Assembly: GCF_048265165.1 (NCBI RefSeq)
Contig: NZ_JBLXCD010000004.1
Location: forward strand, 212,403 to 276,402
Length of the DNA: 64,000 nt
Source of the DNA: Oceanospirillum sp048265165
Lineage (GTDB): Bacteria > Pseudomonadota > Gammaproteobacteria > Pseudomonadales > Halomonadaceae
Direction: 5' to 3'
Shown: piece after piece, positions 27,159 to 35,611 of the stretch
How positions within the stretch are numbered: position 1 is the first letter of the stretch
Layout: every line of letters starts with the position of its first letter
The notes under the pieces: generated by a model
The model's input: the letters and a program-made list of their open reading frames with translations, nothing else
The model's database searches: none
Told to the model about the DNA's origin: nothing
Program-made: the position numbers and the translations under genes

Positions 27159-28175
27159 TTGAACACGTCTAAGCCATCCGGTCCAAACCAGCCTCATTCC
27201 GACCAACCTCAGTCCGAGCTATCAAAGGGTGAGAGTTATCAGCATTCCCCCGTGGCAAAACATCAGTATGGTATCCGGGTTTTCATTAAAGGTATGGCGA
27301 TGGGTGCAGCTGATGCGGTTCCAGGGGTTTCCGGAGGTACTGTTGCCTTTATTTCAGGGATCTATGAGCAGCTGATTGAGTCGATTCGCAGTATTAACCC
27401 AAGTCTGTTGCTGACCTGGCGTAAAGAGGGTTTTAAGGCCGTCTGGCAAAAAATAGATGGAAACTTCTTACTGACCCTTCTGGCGGGCATTATCAGCAGC
27501 ATTTTACTGTTGGCTCATGTGATCAGTTACTTGCTGGAGGCGCAGCCTGTGCTGCTGTCTGCGTTTTTTTTTGGTTTAGTAAGTGCTTCTGTACTGGTTA
27601 TTTATGGTGAGATTACGGATCGTAGCTGGAAAACTACCGTCGCATTATTAGCTGGTGTGATCCTGATGTTGCTGGTTAATCAATTAATGCCAACACTTGA
27701 TGCCGGCAATCCATTACATATCTTTATGGCGGGCTCTATTGCTATCTGTGCCATGATCCTTCCGGGTATCTCCGGGAGCTTCCTGCTGTTAATTATGGGG
27801 GTTTATGGCGGTGTTATGCATGCGGTGAAAAACTTTGAACTGATGACCATGCTGTGGTTCGCAAGTGGCTGTGCGGTAGGGATTCTGGTTTTTTCTCAGA
27901 TTCTTAGCTGGTTGCTCCACCGTTTTTATCAGACAACGCTTGCACTGCTTACCGGAGTTTTGATTGGATCACTGTCTCAGATCTGGCCATGGCGTCAGGT
28001 GGTTTCTTATAAAATTGACAGTCATGGTCGGGCGGCACCAATTACTCATGACAATCTTTTACCCTCTGTCTATGAGCAGTTAACCGGTATGAACGCGCAA
28101 ATGGTGCCGGCGTTGATTCTTATGATTCTTGGATTTGCTCTGGTTTGGTTTTTTTATCGGCAAACGGATAAATAA
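27159..28175 (+). CDS. DUF368 membrane protein, probable undecaprenyl phosphate translocase (PopT type)
   Basis: The protein has about eight hydrophobic segments and the DUF368 hallmark GMAMGAADAVPGVSGGTVAFIS near residue 50 (read as GAADAVPGVSGGT), with a second copy-like motif MILPGISGSFLLLIMGVY. DUF368 proteins have been shown in other bacteria to recycle undecaprenyl phosphate across the inner membrane; the function here is by family. The N-terminal 45 residues are polar and Ser/Gln-rich. The start is TTG 27159, supported by AGGGAG eight bases upstream, with no ATG nearby. It occupies the place where nlpD normally lies before rpoS. Confidence 0.85.
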   Translation: MNTSKPSGPNQPHSDQPQSELSKGESYQHSPVAKHQYGIRVFIKGMAMGAADAVPGVSGGTVAFISGIYEQLIESIRSINPSLLLTWRKEGFKAVWQKIDGNFLLTLLAGIISSILLLAHVISYLLEAQPVLLSAFFFGLVSASVLVIYGEITDRSWKTTVALLAGVILMLLVNQLMPTLDAGNPLHIFMAGSIAICAMILPGISGSFLLLIMGVYGGVMHAVKNFELMTMLWFASGCAVGILVFSQILSWLLHRFYQTTLALLTGVLIGSLSQIWPWRQVVSYKIDSHGRAAPITHDNLLPSVYEQLTGMNAQMVPALILMILGFALVWFFYRQTDK

Positions 28176-28673
28176 ATTAATCAATTGATGTGTTTTGTTT
28201 GTTTCCGTATGTTACTGATCTCCAAGGCTGTTTGATATTTATTCAGGCAGCTTTCCTCTCTTCTGTGAAAAATTTTCATCACTGTTCCCTAAAAGAATTT
28301 AAAAAACAGTTGCAGGCCCTACCGCGAAAGATATAGCGTCTTAAGTGTGGATTTGCAGATGCTCTTCTTGATTATCTGCAAAATCATATAACATTGGAAT
28401 CTGGCCAAATAAAAATAATAGCTTATAAATCAATTGGTTAGAGTTCTTTGTGGATCTTGTATTCTGCTTTTTGCGGATTGTATAAGAATTCATCATCTGC
28501 CGGGCGCATATGCTCAAGTAAGGAAACAAGGGCCAATTTGGTCGGTTGTGATAGATATTAGTACAGCGGAAGTAGAGCAGTCACAACACCCAGTCACAGG
28601 CCTGTATTGATAAAAATAATAGTGAATATGCTTTTTCCGAAAAGACTTCACTACGGGACATGGGAATACTGCT
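28176..28673 (+). promoter_or_regulatory. Long AT-rich leader upstream of rpoS
   Basis: This 498-bp stretch has no recognisable gene and no remnant of nlpD that I can read. It contains an inverted repeat TTTGCAGAT / ATCTGCAAA (28352-28360 and 28374-28382, 13-base loop). A plausible sigma-70 promoter is TTGTAT (28457-28462), 18 bases, then TATAAG (28481-28486), which would give an rpoS leader of roughly 180 nt. The region is a likely site of transcriptional and small-RNA control of rpoS. The promoter is a prediction only. Confidence 0.5.
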
Positions 28674-29651
28674 ATGACGATTTTAAGCGATGAGTTTGCA
28701 ACAGAAGAAAACGCTGTAACAACGGATACAGCAAGTCATTCCGATACCTTAGCGATAGAAAAGCAGGCTGAGGCAGATTTTGAACGGGCACTGGAGCGAG
28801 AGGGTAAAACTGAAAAAAGTCTGGATGCTACTCAGTTATACCTTAATGAAATCGGGTTCTCTCCACTTCTTTCTCCGGAAGAAGAGGTTTATTTTGGTCG
28901 CCTTGCCCGCAAGGGTGATGAAGCAGGGCGTCGACGCATGATTGAAAGTAATCTTCGCTTGGTTGTGAAGATTGCCCGCCGGTATCTTAATCGGGGTTTG
29001 TCTCTGCTGGATCTGATTGAAGAGGGTAACCTTGGCCTGATCAGAGCCGTAGAAAAATTTGATCCTGAGCGAGGGTTTCGTTTCTCTACTTATGCGACCT
29101 GGTGGATTCGTCAGACCATTGAGCGTGCGCTGATGAATCAGACCCGAACCATTCGGCTGCCAATTCATGTGGTTAAAGAGCTTAATGTGTACCTGAGAGC
29201 TGCCCGTGAGTTGACTCAGAAATTGGATCATGAAGCGACGCCTGAGGATATTGCTGTGGCGCTGGATCGTCCGGTGGCGGCTGTGGAGAAAATGCTGGGG
29301 TTGAATGAAAGGGTCACATCAATGGATTACCCCATTGGTGGAGATATGGATAAGCCTCTGGTGGAAACTATCGCTGATGCTGACGATATGGATCCTGCCA
29401 GTATGCTGCAGAAAGATGACTTTACTCAGCATATGAATCTCTGGCTATCTGAACTCACTGAAAAGCAGTCTGAAGTCGTTGTTCGCCGTTTTGGTCTGCA
29501 TGGTCATGAGCCTTCCACACTTGAACAGGTGGGAGAAGAGATTGGTTTAACGCGGGAGCGAGTCCGCCAGATTCAGGTTGAAGCCCTGCGCCGCTTACGC
29601 CGTATGATGGAGAAGCAAGGCATATCAATTGAGTCTGTTTTTGCCGACTAA
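28674..29651 (+). CDS. rpoS: RNA polymerase sigma factor RpoS
   Basis: RpoS is the general stress and stationary-phase sigma factor. Region 1.2 is seen at LDATQLYLNEIGFSPLLSPEEEV. Region 2 is around RRYLNRGLSLLDLIEEGNLGLIRAVEKFDPERGFRFSTYATWWIRQ, shown by the blocks LLDLIEEGNLGLIRAVEKFD and FRFSTYATWWIRQTIERA. The HTH of region 4 is at LEQVGEEIGLTRERVRQIQV. The length of 325 fits RpoS (about 330) and not RpoD or RpoH. The acidic N-terminal 50 residues and the pcm side confirm the assignment. Confidence 0.97.
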   Translation: MTILSDEFATEENAVTTDTASHSDTLAIEKQAEADFERALEREGKTEKSLDATQLYLNEIGFSPLLSPEEEVYFGRLARKGDEAGRRRMIESNLRLVVKIARRYLNRGLSLLDLIEEGNLGLIRAVEKFDPERGFRFSTYATWWIRQTIERALMNQTRTIRLPIHVVKELNVYLRAARELTQKLDHEATPEDIAVALDRPVAAVEKMLGLNERVTSMDYPIGGDMDKPLVETIADADDMDPASMLQKDDFTQHMNLWLSELTEKQSEVVVRRFGLHGHEPSTLEQVGEEIGLTRERVRQIQVEALRRLRRMMEKQGISIESVFAD

Positions 29652-29675
29652 CACTTGTGTAGAGTGAGTTTTTAG

Positions 29676-29723
29676 AAAAGCCATGGTTTGAAATGAACCC
29701 TAAAAGTTCGCCATGGCTTTTTT
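29676..29723 (+). terminator. Terminator after rpoS
   Basis: A long stem AAAAGCCATGG / CCATGGCTTTT encloses a smaller GAAC / GTTC stem and is followed by a run of Ts (29718-29723). Confidence 0.88.
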
Positions 29724-29900
29724 GTGGGTGATGATTTTTTGGAATATAAAATAAAGCAAGGGAATTGACTGGAGTCTAACTTTTATATCATTTACATAGA
29801 TAACGTAGCTTTGTAGTAATTCTGTCATTTTTCATTGGTGTAATTGTTTGTGATAAACAGAGGCGCGCGCCCTGTGCGCCTTACCGGAGATGACTGTTCC

Positions 29901-31691
29901 ATGCCCCATACTTCCGTGCTGACCGAGATTATCGAGAGCCAGACCATCAACACTCTTTTTCAGCCTATCATTGGTGCCCGTGGCGAATCTATTTTTGCTT
30001 ATGAAGCTCTGAGTCGCGGTCCTTCTGACAGCTATCTTTGTAGTCCGGTACGCCTTTTTGAAGAAGCCAAGCAGCAGCACCAGCTCTTCGCTTTGGAAAG
30101 TATCTGCCGGCGTCGGGCCATTGAAAATTTTACCCGCCAGCAGCTCCCGGGAAAACTTTTTCTGAATGTAACGCCTGAGACGCTTTTGCAGCCGGACCAT
30201 CACAAAGGTTTAACATTAGACCTGCTGAATAACTATGGTTTGCAGCCGGACCAGGTTGTTATTGAAATTACTGAGCACTCTCCAACCCATGACTACGAGT
30301 TAATGTGTTGCGCTGTTCGCCACTATCAGGGAGAGGGCTTTTCCATCGCACTGGATGATCTGGGAGCTGGCTATTCCAGCCTTCGTCTCTGGTCCGAGTT
30401 ACAGCCTGAATATGTGAAAATTGACCGGCATTTTGTTTCCGGTATTGAGAGTGACAAGGTGAAGCGGGATTTCGTACGTTCCATACTTGAGATTGCCCGT
30501 GCGGTGAATAGTCAGGTTGTAGCAGAAGGTATCGAGACTCGCCAGGAGTTTGAGACTCTTACAGATATTGGTGTTGACTTCTTTCAGGGATATTACTTTG
30601 CCCGGCCGCATCCCCAGCCGATCAGGAGTGTTTCCCGGCCAGCCAGGATGGTCCTGAAGCAAAACAAGGAGAGCAGAGAAATGTGCAAGGATGATGGACA
30701 TATTGGTCGTTTAAAGCTTGATATTCCACCCGTGACCCCTGAAACATTGGTGGAGGATGTAGTGGATATCTTCGAGCAGAATGAACATTGGTTCTCTGTA
30801 CCTGTGGTATCTGCCGGGGTGCCTGTGGGGATTGTCATGCGTTCAAGGCTGCTGCAGAAACTCAGTAAAGCTTTTGGTCGCGATCTGTACAGTAAAAAAC
30901 CGGTCAGTCAGATTCTGGATAAGGAGTTTATGTCGGTTGAGCACCATATGCGCTTAGAAACGGTTAGCCAGCAGGTGACACAAAGAAACCGGCATCAGCT
31001 TGAAGAAGACTTTATTATTACCCGAAATAGCTATTACTACGGTGTTGGGCAGGTCATTGACCTGCTGAAAGAGATCACAGAGATGCAGCTGAAGAGTGCT
31101 CAGAGCTCAAACCCTCTGACCGGGCTCCCTGGGAATGTGTTGATTCAGGAAAGGATCGATCAGTTAATTGAGAATCAGGCATCTTTTGTGGTCTGCTATT
31201 TCGACCTAGACAACTTCAAGGCTTACAACGATCAATATGGTTACGCTAAAGGTGATGAGATCTTGCTTAGCGTGTCTCTGCTTCTAAAAAAGCACTGCCA
31301 TTTACAACGTGATTTTGTCGGCCATGTGGGGGGAGATGATTATGTTGTGGTTTTCAAAAGCTCGGATTGGCAGAGTTATGTTCAGGCTATCTTAAATGAG
31401 TTTAGCCAGCATCGTCTTAACTTCTACAGTGCAGAGCATTTGCGCGATGGTGGTATCTGGACTGAAGACCGCTTTGGTGAGAAGCGTTTTTTTGACCTGA
31501 TGAGTATCTCCGTTGCCGCAATTGATTCAGATTCAGCAGACTTTAGTTCGGCTAAAGAAGTTGCCGGACAACTTAGTCATATTAAGCATGAAGCTAAACA
31601 CGCTAAAGGCAATAGCCTGGTTGCTCAGCTGGCCGGGTCTGTTGTGAACCTGTTTTCAGAATCGGAAGAGTATGCATCAGGTGCAAGATAA
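29901..31691 (+). CDS. EAL-CBS-GGDEF cyclic-di-GMP signalling protein
   Basis: This cytoplasmic protein has an N-terminal EAL phosphodiesterase domain (about residues 10-245), a pair of CBS-like repeats (about 270-420) and a C-terminal GGDEF domain (about 435-585). The EAL domain keeps E35-A-L, the Asn in LFLNVTP, VIEITEH, the Asp pair D152-D153 in ALDDLGAGYSS, VKIDRHF, VAEGIE and FFQGYYFA, so it should be active. The cyclase motif reads G477-G-D-D-Y in place of GGDEF or GGEEF, so synthesis is doubtful and the domain may be a sensor. The frame opens at TTG 29844, but the first ATG, 29901, follows an ACCGGAG site. There are no membrane segments. It lies alone between the rpoS terminator and a Pho-box promoter. 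Confidence 0.87.
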   Translation: MPHTSVLTEIIESQTINTLFQPIIGARGESIFAYEALSRGPSDSYLCSPVRLFEEAKQQHQLFALESICRRRAIENFTRQQLPGKLFLNVTPETLLQPDHHKGLTLDLLNNYGLQPDQVVIEITEHSPTHDYELMCCAVRHYQGEGFSIALDDLGAGYSSLRLWSELQPEYVKIDRHFVSGIESDKVKRDFVRSILEIARAVNSQVVAEGIETRQEFETLTDIGVDFFQGYYFARPHPQPIRSVSRPARMVLKQNKESREMCKDDGHIGRLKLDIPPVTPETLVEDVVDIFEQNEHWFSVPVVSAGVPVGIVMRSRLLQKLSKAFGRDLYSKKPVSQILDKEFMSVEHHMRLETVSQQVTQRNRHQLEEDFIITRNSYYYGVGQVIDLLKEITEMQLKSAQSSNPLTGLPGNVLIQERIDQLIENQASFVVCYFDLDNFKAYNDQYGYAKGDEILLSVSLLLKKHCHLQRDFVGHVGGDDYVVVFKSSDWQSYVQAILNEFSQHRLNFYSAEHLRDGGIWTEDRFGEKRFFDLMSISVAAIDSDSADFSSAKEVAGQLSHIKHEAKHAKGNSLVAQLAGSVVNLFSESEEYASGAR

Positions 31692-31699
31692 ACTAAGAG

Positions 31700-31756
31700 C
31701 TGTCATGGTACTGTCATAAATATGTCGCAATACTGTCGTTTAGCCCCGGTATAAAT
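31700..31756 (+). promoter_or_regulatory. Two tandem Pho boxes with a -10 element (PhoB-activated promoter)
   Basis: Four 7-bp PhoB half-sites repeat with an exact 11-bp period: CTGTCAT (31700), CTGTCAT (31711), ATGTCGC (31722) and CTGTCGT (31733), separated by the AT-rich 4-mers GGTA, AAAT and AATA. The middle pair matches the E. coli Pho box almost perfectly. Ten bases after the last half-site is TATAAAT (31750-31756), the usual spacing for a PhoB class promoter that lacks a -35. It points at the small gene starting at 31836. Confidence 0.85.
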
Positions 31757-31835
31757 ATGTTTACGCAAAGCGAAAATAAGATTGTTGGTAAAAAAACCAA
31801 CCCTAAAATGATAAGACAGAAACGAGATAATGATT

Positions 31836-32126
31836 ATGAAAATGACAGAACTCCACCATCTGCTGGAACAGCATCCAGCGACTGATATTCAAATTCAGTC
31901 TCACCATGAAGGTGTTTACTTCACAGTGGAGATCTCCCACAACGAAGAAACTCACCGCCTGCATGGACATAAAGATAAGCCTTTGGTTTTTCGTGATGAA
32001 GAATCAGCGCGCAATATGTTGCAACAAGTCGGAGTTGAGCGAGTTAAGTCACGCCGTATCCTCTCTCACTTTTCAGCCCTTGCTCAGCCAGAAGTAAGCC
32101 ATGGGTGGCGCGCGCAGATTGCTTGA
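31836..32126 (+). CDS. Small DUF6482-like protein of unknown function, under Pho box control
   Basis: The 96-residue acidic-histidine-rich product has no signal peptide or membrane segment. It resembles the short DUF6482 proteins of Pseudomonas and relatives, with a GVYFTVEI strand, then PLVFRDEESARNMLQQ, like the LRSxEHARDLL block I associate with that family. This is from memory and is moderate evidence only. The function is unknown. ATG codons at 31830, 31836 and 31842 are all possible; 31836 has the best distance from the ACGAG site. It sits about 75 bases downstream of the predicted PhoB promoter start and is apparently monocistronic. Confidence 0.7.
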   Translation: MKMTELHHLLEQHPATDIQIQSHHEGVYFTVEISHNEETHRLHGHKDKPLVFRDEESARNMLQQVGVERVKSRRILSHFSALAQPEVSHGWRAQIA

Positions 32127-32309
32127 GGCTTCTTATTTCGAGGCTGTATCAAAATAAACCCCTCAGCTATTTTTTTTTATTCCTCAGGACACGTTATCAT
32201 ATCAGCACCGTATAAGAGCCTCAGATGCTGAGCAACTTTCTTAGGCTACGAACAGAGCTTACAGAAAGAGCAATAGAGCAGGGTTTATGTGTTGATACAG
32301 GGAATAACG

Positions 32310-33350
32310 ATGTCCGATGCTATCTTGGCTGCGAAAGCGCCTTCAGCTGCCACTGAGTCTTCTGCAGGCAGTGATTCAAACCTTCCACAGGGTGTACTTC
32401 TGGTTAATTTGGGTACACCTGATGCTCCTACTTCTGCGGCCGTTAAGCGTTACCTCGCTGAGTTCTTACACGACCATCGTGTTGTCGATCTGACGCGCTG
32501 GTTATGGTGCCCTATCCTGCATGGTGTCATTCTTCAGGTGCGCCCCAAGCGAGTGGCTAAAGCTTATGCAGAGGTCTGGACCGATAGTGGCTCACCATTA
32601 CTGGCGATCAGTCGTCAGCAGCAGCTCGCTGTTCAGAAAGAGCTTAACCATCGTGGTTTTGACATACCTGTTGAGTTGGCGATGACCTATGGTAACCCTT
32701 CCATGGCCACAGGTTTAGATTCCCTCGTTAGCCAAGGTGTTGAAGAGGTGATTGTATTGCCGCTCTACCCTCAGTATTCAGCGACAACGACTGGGGCTGT
32801 GTTTGATAAGCTTGCCAAGGTGATTGCTAAACGCCCTGAGTTCCCTGGTATCAGCTTTATCCGAGACTATTACCGCCGTGAAGGATACCTGGATGCTTTG
32901 GCGCAATCGGTGAGAGACCATTGGCAGGAGTATGGTAGGGGCGAACGCCTGCTGATCTCCTTCCACGGTATTCCAAAACGTTATGCTGATAATGGGGACC
33001 CTTATCCACAGCATTGTCATCATACTGCTGAGCAGCTGGCTGCAAGGCTTGGCCTGAAAGAGTCTGAGTGGCTGTGCAGCTTCCAGTCCCGTTTTGGCCG
33101 GGAGGAATGGCTTCAGCCTTATACTGATAAGACTCTGGAGCAGTGGGGGAAAGAGATTCGTCAGGTTGATGTAATCTGTCCGGCTTTTGCGGCGGATTGT
33201 CTGGAAACTCTGGAAGAGATTCAGGTGGAGAACCGGGATATTTTTTGTGCGGCTGGAGGGGAGTTGCTGAGTTATATTCCAGCGCTGAATGATAGACACG
33301 ATCACATCGCTTTTTTAGCTGATCTTATTCAGCAGAAGATCACCGTGTAA
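32310..33350 (+). CDS. hemH: Ferrochelatase
   Basis: HemH inserts Fe2+ into protoporphyrin IX, the last step of haem b synthesis. Family blocks are GVLLVNLGTPDAPTSAAVKRYLAEFL, MTYGNPSM, VIVLPLYPQYSATTTGAVFD, LLISFHGIPKRYADNGDPYP (catalytic His), WLCSFQSRFGREEWLQPYT and CPAFAADCLETLEEI with the conserved Glu. A GTG start at 32289 is open, but ATG 32310 has AGGGA six bases before it and gives 346 residues. The N-terminal 25 residues are low-complexity Ala/Ser. Confidence 0.97.
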   Translation: MSDAILAAKAPSAATESSAGSDSNLPQGVLLVNLGTPDAPTSAAVKRYLAEFLHDHRVVDLTRWLWCPILHGVILQVRPKRVAKAYAEVWTDSGSPLLAISRQQQLAVQKELNHRGFDIPVELAMTYGNPSMATGLDSLVSQGVEEVIVLPLYPQYSATTTGAVFDKLAKVIAKRPEFPGISFIRDYYRREGYLDALAQSVRDHWQEYGRGERLLISFHGIPKRYADNGDPYPQHCHHTAEQLAARLGLKESEWLCSFQSRFGREEWLQPYTDKTLEQWGKEIRQVDVICPAFAADCLETLEEIQVENRDIFCAAGGELLSYIPALNDRHDHIAFLADLIQQKITV

Positions 33351-33376
33351 AATTCTGTTGACGACTGAATATAGAG

Positions 33377-33414
33377 AAAGCTCCGTCGCCTATTGGGCAT
33401 CGGAGCTTTTTTTT
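33377..33414 (+). terminator. Terminator after hemH
   Basis: The stem AAAGCTCCG / CGGAGCTTT, with an inner GCC / GGC pairing, is followed by eight Ts. It separates hemH from the convergent rsmE. Confidence 0.92.
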
Positions 33415-33459
33415 GAGGGCTTGCGTCACAGGCTTATAGTTTGCCTGGTGGGGGCTTAA

Positions 33460-34167
33460 TCAGAACAGTCGGGAAATTAGTGCGGTAACAGCTGTCTCTA
33501 CCCTTAATATGCGATCACCTAGATGTACAGGTTGCAGGCCAGCCTCTGCCAGTTTTTCCACTTCGTAAGGAATAAATCCTCCCTCAGGGCCTATTGCAAG
33601 GGTTGTTTCCTCAACTAGCCCCCTGGGGCAGGCGTCAGGGCTGCTAGGGTGAGCTACTAAACCACGGGTTCCGGTAACTATTTCCGGTAAACGGTCTTCG
33701 ACAAAGGGCTTAAACTGAGTCTCCAGAAGCACCTCCGGTAGCACGGTATCTTTAGCCTGTTCAAGCCCCAGAATCAGGTTGTCGTGAATCTTCTCCGGGC
33801 TGACCTCCGGTGACATCCAGTAGCTCTTTTCTACCCGTTGACTGTGCAGAAGAATCAGACGTTTCACGCCCAGGGTGCTGATATGTTGCAGGGATCTGGC
33901 CAGCATACGGGGGCGGGGCAAAGCCAGTATCAGTGTCAGTGGTAAAGGGGCAGGCGGTTGCTGATCAAAAGTGGTTCTCAGAACAACGCCCTTTTCATCT
34001 GATTGCAAAACAACCCCTGATCCCATCAACTGGTTTATGCGCCCAATCTTCAGTTGATCGCCGATGTTCGCCCGGTGAACCTTTTGTATGTGTTGTGCTC
34101 TGTAATCATTCAGGAGAACTTTATCTTCACTGATAAAGTCTGACTCATATAGTAAGATTAAATTCAT
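33460..34167 (-). CDS. rsmE: 16S rRNA (uracil(1498)-N3)-methyltransferase
   Basis: RsmE methylates U1498 of 16S rRNA with SAM and belongs to the SPOUT (trefoil knot) class. The C-terminal knot shows LAIGPEGGFIPYEVEKLAEAGLQPVHLGDRILRVETA, seen in pieces as IGPEGGF and LGDRILRVETA. The N-terminal PUA-like part holds IQKVHRANIGDQLKIG. Three ATGs start the frame in a row (34173, 34170, 34167); the third has AGGG seven bases upstream and is preferred. It has 235 residues and is convergent with hemH. Confidence 0.95.
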   Translation of the reverse strand: MNLILLYESDFISEDKVLLNDYRAQHIQKVHRANIGDQLKIGRINQLMGSGVVLQSDEKGVVLRTTFDQQPPAPLPLTLILALPRPRMLARSLQHISTLGVKRLILLHSQRVEKSYWMSPEVSPEKIHDNLILGLEQAKDTVLPEVLLETQFKPFVEDRLPEIVTGTRGLVAHPSSPDACPRGLVEETTLAIGPEGGFIPYEVEKLAEAGLQPVHLGDRILRVETAVTALISRLF

Positions 34168-34318
34168 CATCATACCCTGCGTTAGAAGCAGGCATCATAA
34201 TCTGCTTAACCGTCAATGCAAGCCTGTTTGCTGGTCTGCGGCTGTTAATACCGCTGATGCATTCCGGCCTGACTGACAGGCGAAAGTATCCAGAGATAAT
34301 TATAAAAGAGAGAGCGTT

Positions 34319-34966
34319 ATGGGTGAGTATCTACAGCAACTGGTTCAGGATGATAAGCCAGCTTTAGTTTATGTCATGGATCCGATGTGCAGCTGGTGCT
34401 GGGCATTTAAGCCTGTACTGGCTGAAATTCGTGCAGCCTTCCCACAACTGGGTTATTACACCCTTGCGGGGGGCCTGGCACCTGATAGTCACGAGCCTAT
34501 GTCGGATTCTCAGAAAGAACAGATCTCTGGGATATGGCGAAAGATTGAATCAACAGTTGGCACCACGTTCAATCATGATTTCTGGCAGTGCTGTCAGCCT
34601 AGACGTTCGACCTATCCAGCCTGCAGAGCGCTTGTACTTGCCCGTCATGAGAAAAAAGAAGATGCAATGATTGCAGCCATTCAGCAGGCTTATTATCTTG
34701 AAGCAAAAAATCCTTCAGATACGGATACCCTGGTTACCTGTGCCCAGAAAATTGGTATGGATGCTAAAGCGTTTGAGGAAGCACTACTCAGTGAAAAGAC
34801 GAATAAAGCACTGGACGAGGAGTTGGCGTTTAATCATCAGTTAGGTGTGCGTAGCTTTCCGACTTTGATTTTGAAGCAAGGGGGGCAGTGGTTAGAGATT
34901 GGTTTGGACTATAAAGATGCTGATGTGATGATCCAACAAATTCAGACCCGGTTGAGTCCGGCTTAA
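34319..34966 (+). CDS. DsbA-family thioredoxin-fold protein (COG3531-like disulfide isomerase/FrnE type)
   Basis: The 215-residue protein has the active-site motif C-S-W-C in VMDPMCSWCWAFKPVL (about residues 23-26 of the mature fold start) and the cis-proline loop GVRSFPTLIL, with the helical insert of DsbA folds between. There is no signal peptide, so it is probably cytoplasmic, as for COG3531 members annotated as predicted protein-disulfide isomerases. Its partners are not evident from the neighbours. Redox activity is likely, but the physiological substrate is unknown. Confidence 0.85.
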   Translation: MGEYLQQLVQDDKPALVYVMDPMCSWCWAFKPVLAEIRAAFPQLGYYTLAGGLAPDSHEPMSDSQKEQISGIWRKIESTVGTTFNHDFWQCCQPRRSTYPACRALVLARHEKKEDAMIAAIQQAYYLEAKNPSDTDTLVTCAQKIGMDAKAFEEALLSEKTNKALDEELAFNHQLGVRSFPTLILKQGGQWLEIGLDYKDADVMIQQIQTRLSPA

Positions 34967-35611
34967 GCTTATGCGTCAAATCATCCGACCTAAGAGCGGG
35001 CTGTTTTCAGGCTGCTTACAGCTTGTTGTGTAGCTTTTCCTGGCTCCTTTTTTCAGAGGTCCTCAGCTGTTATTGAGTCACTTGGTAATAGCGAGGGGAG
35101 CTCTGAAATAAAATTCATCAGTATTAATCATTGACAGAGAATAGATCGAGTACTAAACGGTTACCCATTGGGTATCGCCTTATCAACCAGGAAAGCTAAA
35201 TACAGCTATTTTTCCATAGCCTTATATTTTTTATTTTATAGGTGGTGATACGAGTTAAACTAAGGTATTAGAAAATTTAAATATTTCGAATATTTTATAT
35301 CTTATAGGCTCATTTTTTTTGGCTAATTGTTGCAGTTTTCAGGGTCTATCTAGCGTTATCGGCCAACTTTTCCTTAATTTTGTTTTTATATTCTCTGCTA
35401 AACTGAGTGGTCATAGGGAGTATTATATTTTCATTATAACCGTAATATATTATTGTTTTTTTATTTAGTGATCTCATTTTTTATATTTTTCTTAGCTTTG
35501 CTATTTGATAATCATTAAAGGTATAATATAGGCATGATTGTATCTAAGGTTTTATTGTGTGTGTTTTTGTAATGTTTTACATGCTTTGTTTTTTCTGACG
35601 AGGTTGGCAAG
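34967..35611 (+). promoter_or_regulatory. 645-bp AT-rich region ahead of the sensor GGDEF/EAL gene
   Basis: No gene or RNA is recognised here. From about 35210 it becomes very AT-rich, with many A and T tracts, as in DNA bound by H-NS-like silencers. A candidate sigma-70 promoter lies near the end: TTGCTA (35498-35503), 18 bases, TATAAT (35522-35527), giving a leader of about 75 nt. Confidence 0.45.

Noticed and set aside
29844..29900. TTG start for the EAL-CBS-GGDEF gene
   Set aside because: It has no Shine-Dalgarno and adds basic residues before the EAL domain. ATG 29901 is preferred.
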